A stretch of 64,000 bases of DNA from positions 388,682 through 452,681 of the forward strand of contig NZ_ML775959.1 in assembly GCF_009769385.1 (NCBI RefSeq), in the 5' to 3' direction. Positions 1 to 6,734 of the stretch are shown here, one piece after another. Under the pieces are notes generated by a model that did not search any database, was not told the origin of the DNA, and was given only the letters and a program-made list of their open reading frames with translations. The position numbers were made by a program, and so were the translations under genes. Origin of the DNA: Saccharothrix deserti (GTDB taxonomy: Bacteria > Actinomycetota > Actinomycetes > Mycobacteriales > Pseudonocardiaceae). The first letter of the stretch is position 1. Every line of letters begins with the position of its first letter.

Positions 1-242
1 GGCTTTCCTGGGGGGTTGGGGGCGGGGGGTGCGCGCGTGGCCACGGCGGGGGGGGGTGAACGCGGTGCCACGGCTCGGCTGCCCCTGCCTGGGGCGGTCC
101 CAAATCCGTCCCTGGAGTTGGACGGCACGGTGGTCTTGGTTGTCGGCACGGCGTCGAGAACGACCGCGGACGGCGGGCGGTCGACGGGGTGGGTGACCGT
201 GCCGTCGCGGCCGTCCTCGAACGTGACACCGATGACGTCCAC
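1..242 (-). other. Open reading frame running off the left edge, unidentified
   Basis: On the minus strand a frame is open from a possible GTG at 242 to the window edge. The first ~45 codons have the GC-ending third positions of a real gene, but towards position 1 the sequence becomes proline-rich with G/C runs and looks less coding. No family is recognised and no Shine-Dalgarno is visible. It starts about 20 bases downstream of the palindrome at 264-276, so it could be the start of a Zur-controlled gene or a decayed fragment. Little more can be said without the sequence to the left. Confidence 0.2.
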
Positions 243-263
243 ACCGTAAGCACGATTGCAGAT

Positions 264-276
264 GATAATCATTATC
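264..276. promoter_or_regulatory. Palindrome resembling a Zur/Fur-type box
   Basis: GATAATCATTATC is a perfect inverted repeat around one central base, in AT-rich sequence that stands out from its GC-rich surroundings. Its core matches the AATNATT-type centre of actinobacterial Zur boxes and of the box at 2395-2416. It lies downstream of the leftward CobW gene, so it would control a leftward gene beginning near 242 or outside the window. Zur is favoured over Fur because of the neighbouring zinc-independent ribosomal genes; this is inference. Confidence 0.45.
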
Positions 277-312
277 GGCAGGGCCGGTTGGTCGAATGGT
301 CGCCCCGCCGCA

Positions 313-1482
313 TCAGTGCTCCACCGACCAGCGTGGCGCGGGGAACGGGTGCTCGTGCAGGTGGGGTTCGAGGTCGTCCCACGAGGGCAGGGGGTCGTCG
401 AACCGTCGCCACGCGGCCGGACCCGCCGCCAGTTCGGCGTCGGTGAGCAGGGCGGGGTCGAGCCTGCGGCGCGGTTCGTCGCGGTCGAGGTCGACGCCGA
501 TGAACACCAGCTCCTGGCGGGCGGTGTGGCCGTCGAGCAGTTCGCCCGGCTCGATGGTCAGGTTCGGCCCGGCCTGGGACCACACGGCGAGGGTGTGCGG
601 GCGGCTGGCGATGTGGCAGAAACCCTTGCTGCGCACGACGCCCTGCCAGTCCTCCAACGCGGCGGCCAGCCGGGCGGGGTGGAACGGGCGGTCGGCGCGG
701 TAGGTGACCGAGCGGATGCCGTACTCCTCGGTCTCCGGCACGTGCGACCCCGCCAGCTCCTCGGCCCATCCCGGTGACGTGGCGGCGGTGACGGGGTCGT
801 AGCGGCCGGTGTCGAGCACCTCGGCCAGGTCCACCACGCCGCGGTGCGACCGGATCAGCCGGGCGCTCGGGTTGAGCTTGCCCAACAGCCCCTCCACCAC
901 CGCCAACTGCTCCGGTGTGGCCAGGTCGGTCTTGTTGAGCACCAGCACGTCGGCGAACTCCACCTGGTCCACCAACAGGTCCGAGATGCCCCGTTCGTCC
1001 CCCTCGGCCGCGGCCAGGGCGCGTTCGTCGAGCCGGTCGCCCCGTTCCAGCTCGGTGAGGAACCCGGAGGCGTCGACGACGGTGACCATCGTGTCCAGGC
1101 GGGCGTGGTCGGACAGGCTGGTGCCGTCCTCGAACGTCCACTCGAAGGTCGCGGCCACCGGCATCGGCTCGGAGATCCCGGTCGACTCGATCAGGATCGT
1201 GTCGAACCGGCCTTCGCGAGCCAGGGCCCCGACGCTGTCCAGCAGGTCTTCGCGCAACGTGCAGCAGATGCACCCGTTGGTCAGCTCCACCAGCCGTTCA
1301 CCGCCGCGTCCGGACACCAGGGCGGCGTCGATGTTGACCTCGCTCATGTCGTTGACCACCACGGCCACCCGGCGTCCTTCCCGGTTGGCCGGCACGTGGT
1401 TGAGCAGGGTGGTCTTGCCCGCGCCGAGGAAGCCGGACAGCACGGTGACGGGTACGCGCGGGGGAGTGGGCGCAACAGACAT
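313..1482 (-). CDS. CobW/COG0523-family GTPase, putative zinc metallochaperone
   Basis: About 389 residues. The G1 P-loop [11 protein letters not shown] is near the N-terminus, followed by the metal-binding CXCC signature NGCICCTL (about residue 75), the G4 motif NKTD mid-protein and a CobW C-terminal domain. COG0523 proteins use GTP hydrolysis to deliver metal, here probably zinc, to target proteins. It is the last gene of the leftward operon behind rpsR, about 65 bases downstream, in the position where mycobacterial C- ribosomal operons carry a CobW protein. Expression is probably Zur-controlled from the box at 2395-2416. The start is unclear: in-frame candidates lie at 1491, 1488 and 1482, and the SD is weak. 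Confidence 0.88.
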   Translation of the reverse strand: MSVAPTPPRVPVTVLSGFLGAGKTTLLNHVPANREGRRVAVVVNDMSEVNIDAALVSGRGGERLVELTNGCICCTLREDLLDSVGALAREGRFDTILIESTGISEPMPVAATFEWTFEDGTSLSDHARLDTMVTVVDASGFLTELERGDRLDERALAAAEGDERGISDLLVDQVEFADVLVLNKTDLATPEQLAVVEGLLGKLNPSARLIRSHRGVVDLAEVLDTGRYDPVTAATSPGWAEELAGSHVPETEEYGIRSVTYRADRPFHPARLAAALEDWQGVVRSKGFCHIASRPHTLAVWSQAGPNLTIEPGELLDGHTARQELVFIGVDLDRDEPRRRLDPALLTDAELAAGPAAWRRFDDPLPSWDDLEPHLHEHPFPAPRWSVEH

Positions 1483-1546
1483 GATCATCAATCTCGGTGG
1501 GGGGACGGTGGCGGATGCGGGCCGCCGGTGGCGGCGGCCCGTCCGG

Positions 1547-1792
1547 TCAACGTCCTTGGCTGGGGTAGGGCAGTAGTGCCATCTCTCGTGCGTTCTTGAT
1601 CGCGGTGGCGACCTGGCGTTGTTGTTGCGGCGTCAGGCCGGTGACGCGGCGGGAGCGGATCTTGCCGCGGTCGGAGATGAACTTCCGCAGCAGCGTCACG
1701 TCTTTCCAGTCCACTGTGGTCACGCCCTCTTTGCGCAACTGGTTGACCCGGCGCTTCGGGGCACGCTCGATTTTGGGCACCCGGCTCACCAA
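1547..1792 (-). CDS. rpsR: 30S ribosomal protein S18, zinc-independent paralogue
   Basis: 81 residues, the usual length for bS18, with the conserved central block [18 protein letters not shown] and the [13 protein letters not shown] segment that binds 16S rRNA and pairs with S6. It has no cysteine, so it is the C- form made when zinc is scarce. The start overlaps the end of rpsN by seven bases, showing translational coupling in the operon rpmB-rpmG-rpsN-rpsR-cobW. It is transcribed leftward from the divergent promoter region at about 2380-2427. Confidence 0.95.
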   Translation of the reverse strand: MVSRVPKIERAPKRRVNQLRKEGVTTVDWKDVTLLRKFISDRGKIRSRRVTGLTPQQQRQVATAIKNAREMALLPYPSQGR

Positions 1793-2082
1793 CTCGACTT
1801 GGTCACGCCGGGCAGCTCGCCGCGGTGCGCCATCTCACGCAGTCGGATGCGGGACAGGCCGAACGCGCGGTTGAAAGCCCTGGGGCGGCCGTCCACGGCA
1901 TCGCGGTTGCGCAACCTGGTGGGACTGGCGTCGCGAGGCAGCTTCCGCAGTGCCCGCTGGGCCTCCGCCCGCCGCTCGGGGTCGAGCCGGATGATCTCCT
2001 TGAGCTCCTGCCTCCGCTCGGCGTACCGGGCGACGACCTGCCTGCGCTGCTGGTCGCGGGCGATCTTCGACTTCTTCGCCAC
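1786..2082 (-). CDS. rpsN: 30S ribosomal protein S14, zinc-independent paralogue
   Basis: 98 residues, the length of the long zinc-free uS14 type. It starts with [13 protein letters not shown] and ends with the conserved block [21 protein letters not shown] and a GVTKSSW tail. There are no cysteines, unlike the short zinc-binding S14. It replaces the zinc form in the small-subunit head during zinc limitation, and in mycobacteria C- S14 is also the docking site for Mrf. It sits three bases from rpmG and overlaps rpsR. Confidence 0.95.
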   Translation of the reverse strand: MAKKSKIARDQQRRQVVARYAERRQELKEIIRLDPERRAEAQRALRKLPRDASPTRLRNRDAVDGRPRAFNRAFGLSRIRLREMAHRGELPGVTKSSW

Positions 2083-2085
2083 GTC

Positions 2086-2253
2086 TCAGCGCTCCTCTCG
2101 GAAGTCGACGTGCTTGCGGACCACCGGGTCGAACTTGCGCAGCACCATTCGATCCGGATCGTTTCGGCGGTTCTTGCGGGTCACGTAGGTGTAGCCGGTG
2201 CCCGCCGTGGAGCGGAGCTTGATGATCGGCCGCACGTCGTTGGCCTTGCCCAT
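2086..2253 (-). CDS. rpmG: 50S ribosomal protein L33, zinc-independent paralogue
   Basis: 55 residues. The ATG at 2251-2253 begins [20 protein letters not shown] and the protein ends with a typical bL33 tail (KHVDFREER). No cysteines are present, so the CXXC pairs of the zinc form are missing. The ATG overlaps the TGA of rpmB (TGATG arrangement), which couples the two. A longer frame extends upstream to 2403, but that part is rpmB read in another frame; start and length here fit the family. Confidence 0.93.
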   Translation of the reverse strand: MGKANDVRPIIKLRSTAGTGYTYVTRKNRRNDPDRMVLRKFDPVVRKHVDFREER

Positions 2254-2378
2254 CAGACCTTCTCCCCGCTCGCGCGCAGCGCCGCGACGACCGACTCGAT
2301 GCCGCGCCGGTGCGAGTGCGGGACCTGCTCGCCGAAGCCGGGTTTGCGGCCGGTCAACCGGCAGTGGTGCGAGGACAC
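2253..2378 (-). pseudogene. rpmB: 50S ribosomal protein L28 with internal deletion
   Basis: A GTG at 2378, preceded by a GGGAGG Shine-Dalgarno, opens a 41-residue frame. Residues 1-25 are the typical L28 N-terminus ([13 protein letters not shown]...HSHRR). Residues 26-41 match the typical C-terminal helix ([16 protein letters not shown]). The intervening ~36 residues present in normal ~78-residue bL28, including the RRWNPNIQ-like beta region, are absent, and the two ends join in frame. Stop and next ATG overlap. It may be a non-functional remnant or a short translated leader kept because rpmG is coupled to it. Confidence 0.75.
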
Positions 2379-2394
2379 GCGACCTCCCGTTTTG

Positions 2395-2416
2395 TAACGA
2401 CAATCATTTCCAGTTA
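2395..2416. promoter_or_regulatory. Zur box in a divergent promoter
   Basis: The 22-base sequence running from TAAC at 2395 to GTTA at 2416 is an imperfect inverted repeat with centre CAATCATTT, resembling actinobacterial Zur sites. It is the only AT-rich island between rpmB (start 2378) and the rightward CobW gene (start 2428). It lies 17 and 12 bases from the two start codons, so a bound repressor would block both. The rightward transcript may be nearly leaderless because no SD precedes the ATG at 2428. Function is inferred from position and gene content. Confidence 0.75.
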
Positions 2417-2427
2417 CGCTACAGCAC

Positions 2428-3522
2428 ATGGGAACCGAGGTCGTACTGGTGGCCGGGCTCGCACACCACGACGTCGCCGACGAGCTCTGGCGCGCGTCGC
2501 CGGGCTCGGTGCTGGTCCGCCACGACCTGAGCGGCCTCGCCGAGGGCGTGGTGCGCCGCTGGGTCGACGGCAGGCTGACCGTGCTGGAACTCGCGCACGG
2601 CTGCGTCTCGTGCACCCTGCGCCTGGACCTCCTGCCGTTGCTGAAGCGGCTGGGCGGTCGGGTGGTCGTGCACCTGGACCCGGCGCTGGAGCCGGAAGCC
2701 GTCTGCTTCGCGCTGCGCGGCCTCGACGTCCGGGTCGAAGCCGTGATCACGGTGGTCGACCGGACGACGTGGTTGGCCGACGCGACGGGCGGCGTCACGC
2801 TGGCCGAGCGCGGCATGGCGGCGGCCGAGGGCGATGAGCGCACCGTGGCGCAGGTCGTCGTGGGGCAGGCCGAGTTCGCCGACGCGCTGGTGATGACCGG
2901 TGTCGGCGGCGGTGAGGTGCTGGACGCGGTGCTCGACCGGTTGGCGCCACTCGCGCCGCGGCACGAGCTGAACACGCTGGACGTGGCGGCCCTGCTCGCG
3001 GCGATCCCGACCGACGCGCGCAGGGGTCGCGTGGACGACGGGTTCGGGCCTTTGCTGCACGGGCAGCCGCCGCTGGAACCGGCGCACGGCGTGTCCGTCG
3101 TCCACTTCACGGAACGGCGGCCGTTCCACCCGATGCGGTTGCACAAGGCCGTGGACGTCCTGCTCGACGGTGTCGTGCGCACCCGTGGCCGGCTGTGGGT
3201 CGCCGGCCAACCGGATGTCGCGCTGTGGCTGGAGTCCGCCGGCGGCGCCCTGAACGTGGGAAGTCTCGGCCCGTGGCTCGCCGCCGTGGAGGACTGGTCC
3301 GAGGTCGACGCCGAGCGGCGGGCGACGGCGGCGGCCCTGTGGGACCCGGACTACGGCGACCGGTCGCAGGAACTGGTGGTGATCACCGAGTCCGCCTCGC
3401 CGGACGAGATCACGACGGCACTGCGCGAGGCGTTGGTGACCGACGAGGAATTGGCGTTGATCGACGAACTCGAGTTCGTCGACCCCTTCGCCGAGTGGCA
3501 CGACCAGATGGAGGAGTTGTGA
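2428..3522 (+). CDS. CobW-like protein without P-loop, Mrf-type candidate
   Basis: 364 residues, collinear with CobW proteins over the whole length but lacking the nucleotide-binding residues: where G1 should be it reads [14 protein letters not shown], and NKXD is replaced by VMTGVG. The CXCC motif is reduced to GCVSCTL, and the C-terminal CobW domain ([14 protein letters not shown]) is retained. In mycobacteria a CobW-family factor, Mrf, encoded with the C- ribosomal genes, remodels C- ribosomes for hibernation; this is a candidate for that role, by context only. First gene of the rightward operon; its TGA overlaps the GTG of rpmE. Confidence 0.8.
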   Translation: MGTEVVLVAGLAHHDVADELWRASPGSVLVRHDLSGLAEGVVRRWVDGRLTVLELAHGCVSCTLRLDLLPLLKRLGGRVVVHLDPALEPEAVCFALRGLDVRVEAVITVVDRTTWLADATGGVTLAERGMAAAEGDERTVAQVVVGQAEFADALVMTGVGGGEVLDAVLDRLAPLAPRHELNTLDVAALLAAIPTDARRGRVDDGFGPLLHGQPPLEPAHGVSVVHFTERRPFHPMRLHKAVDVLLDGVVRTRGRLWVAGQPDVALWLESAGGALNVGSLGPWLAAVEDWSEVDAERRATAAALWDPDYGDRSQELVVITESASPDEITTALREALVTDEELALIDELEFVDPFAEWHDQMEEL

Positions 3523-3770
3523 AGCAGGGCATCCACCCCGACTACCACCCGGTGGTCTTCCAGGACCTGTCGACCGGGAAGGCGTTCCTCACCCGGTCCA
3601 CGGCCACGTCGAACAAGACCGTCGACTGGGAGGACGGCAACACCTACCCGCTGATCACCGTCGACATGACCTCGGACTCCCACCCGTTCTGGACGGGCAC
3701 CCAGCGACTGGTGGACACCGCCGGCCGGGTGGAGAAGTTCAACCGCCGCTACGGGAAGAGGACCACCTGA
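3519..3770 (+). CDS. rpmE2: 50S ribosomal protein L31 type B, zinc-independent
   Basis: 83 residues, starting at GTG 3519 (overlapping the stop of the upstream CobW-like gene as GTGA). It begins [15 protein letters not shown] and has the long type B insertion with the SHPFWTG motif. No cysteines occur, unlike type A L31. It replaces zinc-L31 at the central protuberance when zinc is low. Its stop overlaps the ATG of rpmF (TGATG), so the three genes are tightly coupled. Confidence 0.95.
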   Translation: MKQGIHPDYHPVVFQDLSTGKAFLTRSTATSNKTVDWEDGNTYPLITVDMTSDSHPFWTGTQRLVDTAGRVEKFNRRYGKRTT

Positions 3771-3931
3771 TGGCCGTGCCCAAGCGCAAGACCTCGCGCA
3801 GCAACACCCGCCACCGCCGCGCGCAGTGGAAGGCCACGCCACCGGACCTCGTCCCGGTGACCACCCTCGACGGCCGCAAGCTGACGGTGCCCCGCCGACT
3901 GGTGGCCGCCTATCGACGGGGACTTCTCTGA
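3770..3931 (+). CDS. rpmF: 50S ribosomal protein L32, zinc-independent
   Basis: A 53-residue frame beginning [20 protein letters not shown], the standard bL32 N-terminus, and ending in RRGLL. It has no CXXC pairs, so it is the C- form. The ATG overlaps the TGA of rpmE2. It is the last gene of the rightward zinc-responsive operon. Identity is clear from the N-terminus despite the small size. Confidence 0.93.
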   Translation: MAVPKRKTSRSNTRHRRAQWKATPPDLVPVTTLDGRKLTVPRRLVAAYRRGLL

Positions 3932-3957
3932 CGTCAGGATCACCGCGGTCCTTGCTG

Positions 3958-4131
3958 AGCGGGACTTTCAGCCGAAGAACCCCGGTCCGCCGGGCACGGC
4001 GGGTTCGCCGAGCACCTGAACTTCGTCCGCGCGACCGACTACCCCGGCACGATCCCCGGCGATCCAGGCGATCCGAACGGCCCCGGCACGACTCCGGGCG
4101 ACCCGACGGGCGGACTGCCCGGCGGCTGCTG
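3958..4131 (+). pseudogene. 3' remnant encoding a Gly/Pro-rich tail
   Basis: After a stop at about 3955 a plus-strand frame without a start codon runs to a TGA at 4129-4131. It encodes an ordinary-looking segment (GGFAEHLNFVRATDYPG) followed by a collagen-like Gly-Pro-Asp/Asn tail ending in GGLPGGC. Codon use is normal for the genome and a strong hairpin follows directly, so this looks like the preserved 3' end of a lost gene, perhaps a secreted protein. The family is not recognised. Confidence 0.35.
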
Positions 4132-4137
4132 AACACC

Positions 4138-4171
4138 GGAGGGGCCGCCGATCGGTATCGGCGGCCCCTCC
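4138..4171 (+). terminator. Intrinsic-type hairpin
   Basis: A perfect 15-base-pair GC-rich stem (GGAGGGGCCGCCGAT and its complement) with a four-base CGGT loop, just after the TGA at 4131. No U-tract follows, as is common in actinomycetes. It probably ends transcription of the rpmE2-rpmF operon and of whatever gene once ended at 4131. From 4172 to 4455 no gene or clear motif is seen. Confidence 0.7.
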
Positions 4172-4455
4172 GCTCACACGAGGGTACGAACCGGCTCGGG
4201 GGTGGATTTCGTGCCGGCCGGAACCTCGGTGGCTCGTGTTGGGCTGTCGGGGGTTTCCGCGCAATCCCGGTTGATTACTTGAAGTGACCGGGTTATTGCA
4301 CAGCGAGGTCTGGCACATGCCGTTGACGAGTGGTGGGTCCCGAGGAGGTCCTGTTATCGCCATCCAGCGTTTTTCCGGACGCAGTGGGGGTAATCGCATC
4401 GACACGGGGCTCGGCCGAGGACGGGCAACGCACGACAAACCACGTGGAGGTGGCC

Positions 4456-4680
4456 ATGTCCGCGTACACCACTCGCGAACGGCTTCGGCAGTGCTTGAAG
4501 GAGATCGACTTCCCCGCCAGCAAGGACGAGTTGATCTACGCGGCGCAAGAGCTGGGGGACGAGATGACGGCGCGGGCGCTTCGGGCGATCCCGCCGGTCG
4601 ACTACGCCAACATGGCCGAGGTGATCGCCTCTGTCCGGTTCGACGACGACACCAGGCGTGCCAACCCCAGCGGGCGCTGA
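4456..4680 (+). CDS. DUF2795 family small protein
   Basis: 74 residues, ATG at 4456 behind a GGAGGTGG Shine-Dalgarno. The sequence fits DUF2795 (LKEIDFPASKDELIYAAQELG... ARALRAIPPVDYANMAEV), a small helical family common in actinobacteria and often of unknown role. The usual length is 60-110 residues, so it is complete. It stands alone between the hairpin at 4138-4171 and a convergent gene. No function is known. Confidence 0.8.
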   Translation: MSAYTTRERLRQCLKEIDFPASKDELIYAAQELGDEMTARALRAIPPVDYANMAEVIASVRFDDDTRRANPSGR

Positions 4681-4782
4681 CCGGCGGGAGGGGGGACCGT
4701 CGTCCACGTGCCGCCGTGCCCGCGGGTGTTCCTGGCGGATGTCGAAGTCGACGGGGCGACGGATGACCCACTGCGGACCGCA

Positions 4783-5238
4783 TCAAGGCAGCGGCGTGAC
4801 GGTGAAGCCGCCGACGCCGTCGAACCTCACTTCGCACACCTCGTCGAAGCCTTCCTGGCGCGTCGGCGGTGTGAGTCGTTTCGCCGTCGCGAACAGCCCC
4901 ACGTCCGGCACTCGGGCCCGCCCGGCACGAGTGGAGTTGCGCTGGAGCGATTCAGAAAGATCGGGCGGGAACCAGTAGCCGACAACCGGGACACCGGCGG
5001 CCCGTGCGAGCGCGATCAGGGCCGCTCGCTCCCCGATGGAGGCGTTGGTGTTGTCGACGGCGACGGAGTGCCCGTGCCCGAGCGCTGCCGCCACGACCCG
5101 CTGCTGACGGGAATCGCGTCGGCGTGAGTTGGGCCAGTGGTCCTTGCTGACGTGGACATGGGTGGCCGCGAGGTGACGGGCGTAGAAGGTGCTCTTGCCC
5201 GACGCCTGCAACCCCACCAGGACCACGAGTCGCGCCAT
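4783..5238 (-). CDS. AAA-type ATP-binding protein, polynucleotide-kinase-like
   Basis: 151 residues from ATG 5238 (MARLVVLVGLQASGKSTFYARHL). A Walker A motif GLQASGKST lies at residues 8-16. A DNTNAS motif and a late basic segment resemble small P-loop kinases related to T4 polynucleotide kinase (AAA_33). The substrate is unknown. An in-frame extension to 5334 is Pro-rich and not convincing as protein. It is monocistronic as far as can be seen. Confidence 0.75.
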   Translation of the reverse strand: MARLVVLVGLQASGKSTFYARHLAATHVHVSKDHWPNSRRRDSRQQRVVAAALGHGHSVAVDNTNASIGERAALIALARAAGVPVVGYWFPPDLSESLQRNSTRAGRARVPDVGLFATAKRLTPPTRQEGFDEVCEVRFDGVGGFTVTPLP

Positions 5239-5381
5239 GTCTGCAAAACCTCGCAGGGCGGATACCACCCGAGGCGGATCCGGATACGGGCGAACGGGGA
5301 AAAGCGGTGGTGACGGTGTTGGGCGCGCAGTCACCGCCGTCCGTATGCAGTACCGGTGAACCTCTCACGCGTGTGGCCCGT

Positions 5382-6608
5382 TCAGTCACGGCGGTACCGG
5401 CTGGTGGCTGTGGTGCCACTGTCGGCTACCCCCTCGACCCGACGCCGGCGTTGCTGCTCGCGGTAGCCGTAGGTGGCCTCGCGGACCGTGGTGTCGTCCT
5501 CGAGCCCGGACCCGACGGCGCCGGCGATCGTGCCGAGCACGCTGGCCATCAGGGCGAGGACCAGGTAGTGGGACGGGCCCACCGGGTGACCCAGCGTGCC
5601 GGCCAGGTACGAGGGCGGGATGACCAGTGCCACGGCGGCGAGGGCGATGGTCAGCATGGCGAGGAAGAACGCGACGGTGCCGACGGTGACCGTGACGAGC
5701 GTGCTGGCGTTGCGCAACCGGACCCGGGGGTCACGGCCGCCGCCGTCGGTCCGCCGCCCGCGTTCCCACAGCTCGTGCCCGACGATGACCCAGACGGTCA
5801 TCGCGGCCACGGCGGCCACGGTGACCCCGGCCAGTCGCAACGGGCCGAGCGAGGTCCCGAGGGTCCAGATGGTGGAGTACAGCACGCCGAACGCGATGCC
5901 GGTCAGCGCACCGGCCAGAGCCCTGGACAGTCCGCGGAGCAACCGCCACGGCCGGTTGACGCGGACCATCCCGGCCAGCAGGCGGGGCAGCGCCCGCCGG
6001 AACGGGCGGACGACCTCGACACGGGAGTCGGCATGGGCGTCGGCGTGGGCGTCGAGGTGCGGAGAGCCCGGTTCCGCGCCGAGCACGCAGGTGGTGCGCG
6101 AGGACAGCCGCCGTCGTAGCTCGCTGATCGCGACGGGCTCTCGCGGATCGTGGGTCTGCGCGGTGAAGTAGCCGATGATCGCCACCACGGTCGCGCTCAG
6201 CCGGCGGCGCAGACGCCACCCGCCGAGCGCGGGCAGCGAGATCACCGAGACCCGGTCGGCGGTGTGGAGGCTGGCGACGACGACGGTCGAGTCGTCCTGC
6301 ATCGGCTGGTCGGTGACACAGACCACGAGGTCCCACACGGTGCCGCGGACGTGTTCGCGCGCCTTGTCGATCAGCGGGCTGTAGTCCGGGTACATCGCCT
6401 CGAACGGCTCGTGCACCGTGTCCACGGTCCAGGCGACCTCGTCCGTCACACCGTCGCGGAGTCGCTCGGGCAGCGCGTCGCGCAGCCGGTCGGTGAGTGT
6501 CGCGGGCAGACCCGGGTCGGCGAGGAGACCGACCGCAACCGCGGCCGGCGGCGCGTCGTCGGATCGCTGCCCGATGCCGACGTCGAAGCGGTGGTCCGGA
6601 TCGGTCAT
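5382..6608 (-). CDS. Integral membrane protein of unknown function
   Basis: About 408 residues from ATG 6608 (MTDPDHRFDVGIGQ). The N-terminal ~190 residues are soluble and contain a Rossmann-like segment (WDLVVCVTDQPMQ). The C-terminal half has about four hydrophobic segments (around residues 235-290 and 320-375), then a charged tail. A His/Asp/Ala repeat (LDAHADAHADSR) precedes the membrane part. No family is firmly recognised; paralogues of this layout are common in actinomycetes. The longer start at 6725 is less likely because the added sequence is poor in coding bias. Confidence 0.7.
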   Translation of the reverse strand: MTDPDHRFDVGIGQRSDDAPPAAVAVGLLADPGLPATLTDRLRDALPERLRDGVTDEVAWTVDTVHEPFEAMYPDYSPLIDKAREHVRGTVWDLVVCVTDQPMQDDSTVVVASLHTADRVSVISLPALGGWRLRRRLSATVVAIIGYFTAQTHDPREPVAISELRRRLSSRTTCVLGAEPGSPHLDAHADAHADSRVEVVRPFRRALPRLLAGMVRVNRPWRLLRGLSRALAGALTGIAFGVLYSTIWTLGTSLGPLRLAGVTVAAVAAMTVWVIVGHELWERGRRTDGGGRDPRVRLRNASTLVTVTVGTVAFFLAMLTIALAAVALVIPPSYLAGTLGHPVGPSHYLVLALMASVLGTIAGAVGSGLEDDTTVREATYGYREQQRRRRVEGVADSGTTATSRYRRD

Positions 6609-6734
6609 CGGTCTCGGCCCGAGGTCACAGGTCGTTCCTCCAATTCGACGTCGCCTCTCGTGGCCTACCCGCTCCTCTCGGGGGAAAAACCGGGCACGGT
6701 GGTGGAGCCCGGCGGGCTCCACCACCGTGTGCGG

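Noticed and set aside
272..1273. Long open frame overlapping the CobW GTPase gene
   Set aside because: Arg/Pro/Gly-rich translation without motifs; it is the same strand in another frame as the clear GTPase gene, a usual artefact of high GC.
2253..3182. Minus-strand frame that would extend L28 to about 309 residues
   Set aside because: Only the last 41 codons resemble L28; the rest lies antisense to the CobW-like gene, and a GTG with SD at 2378 explains the real start.
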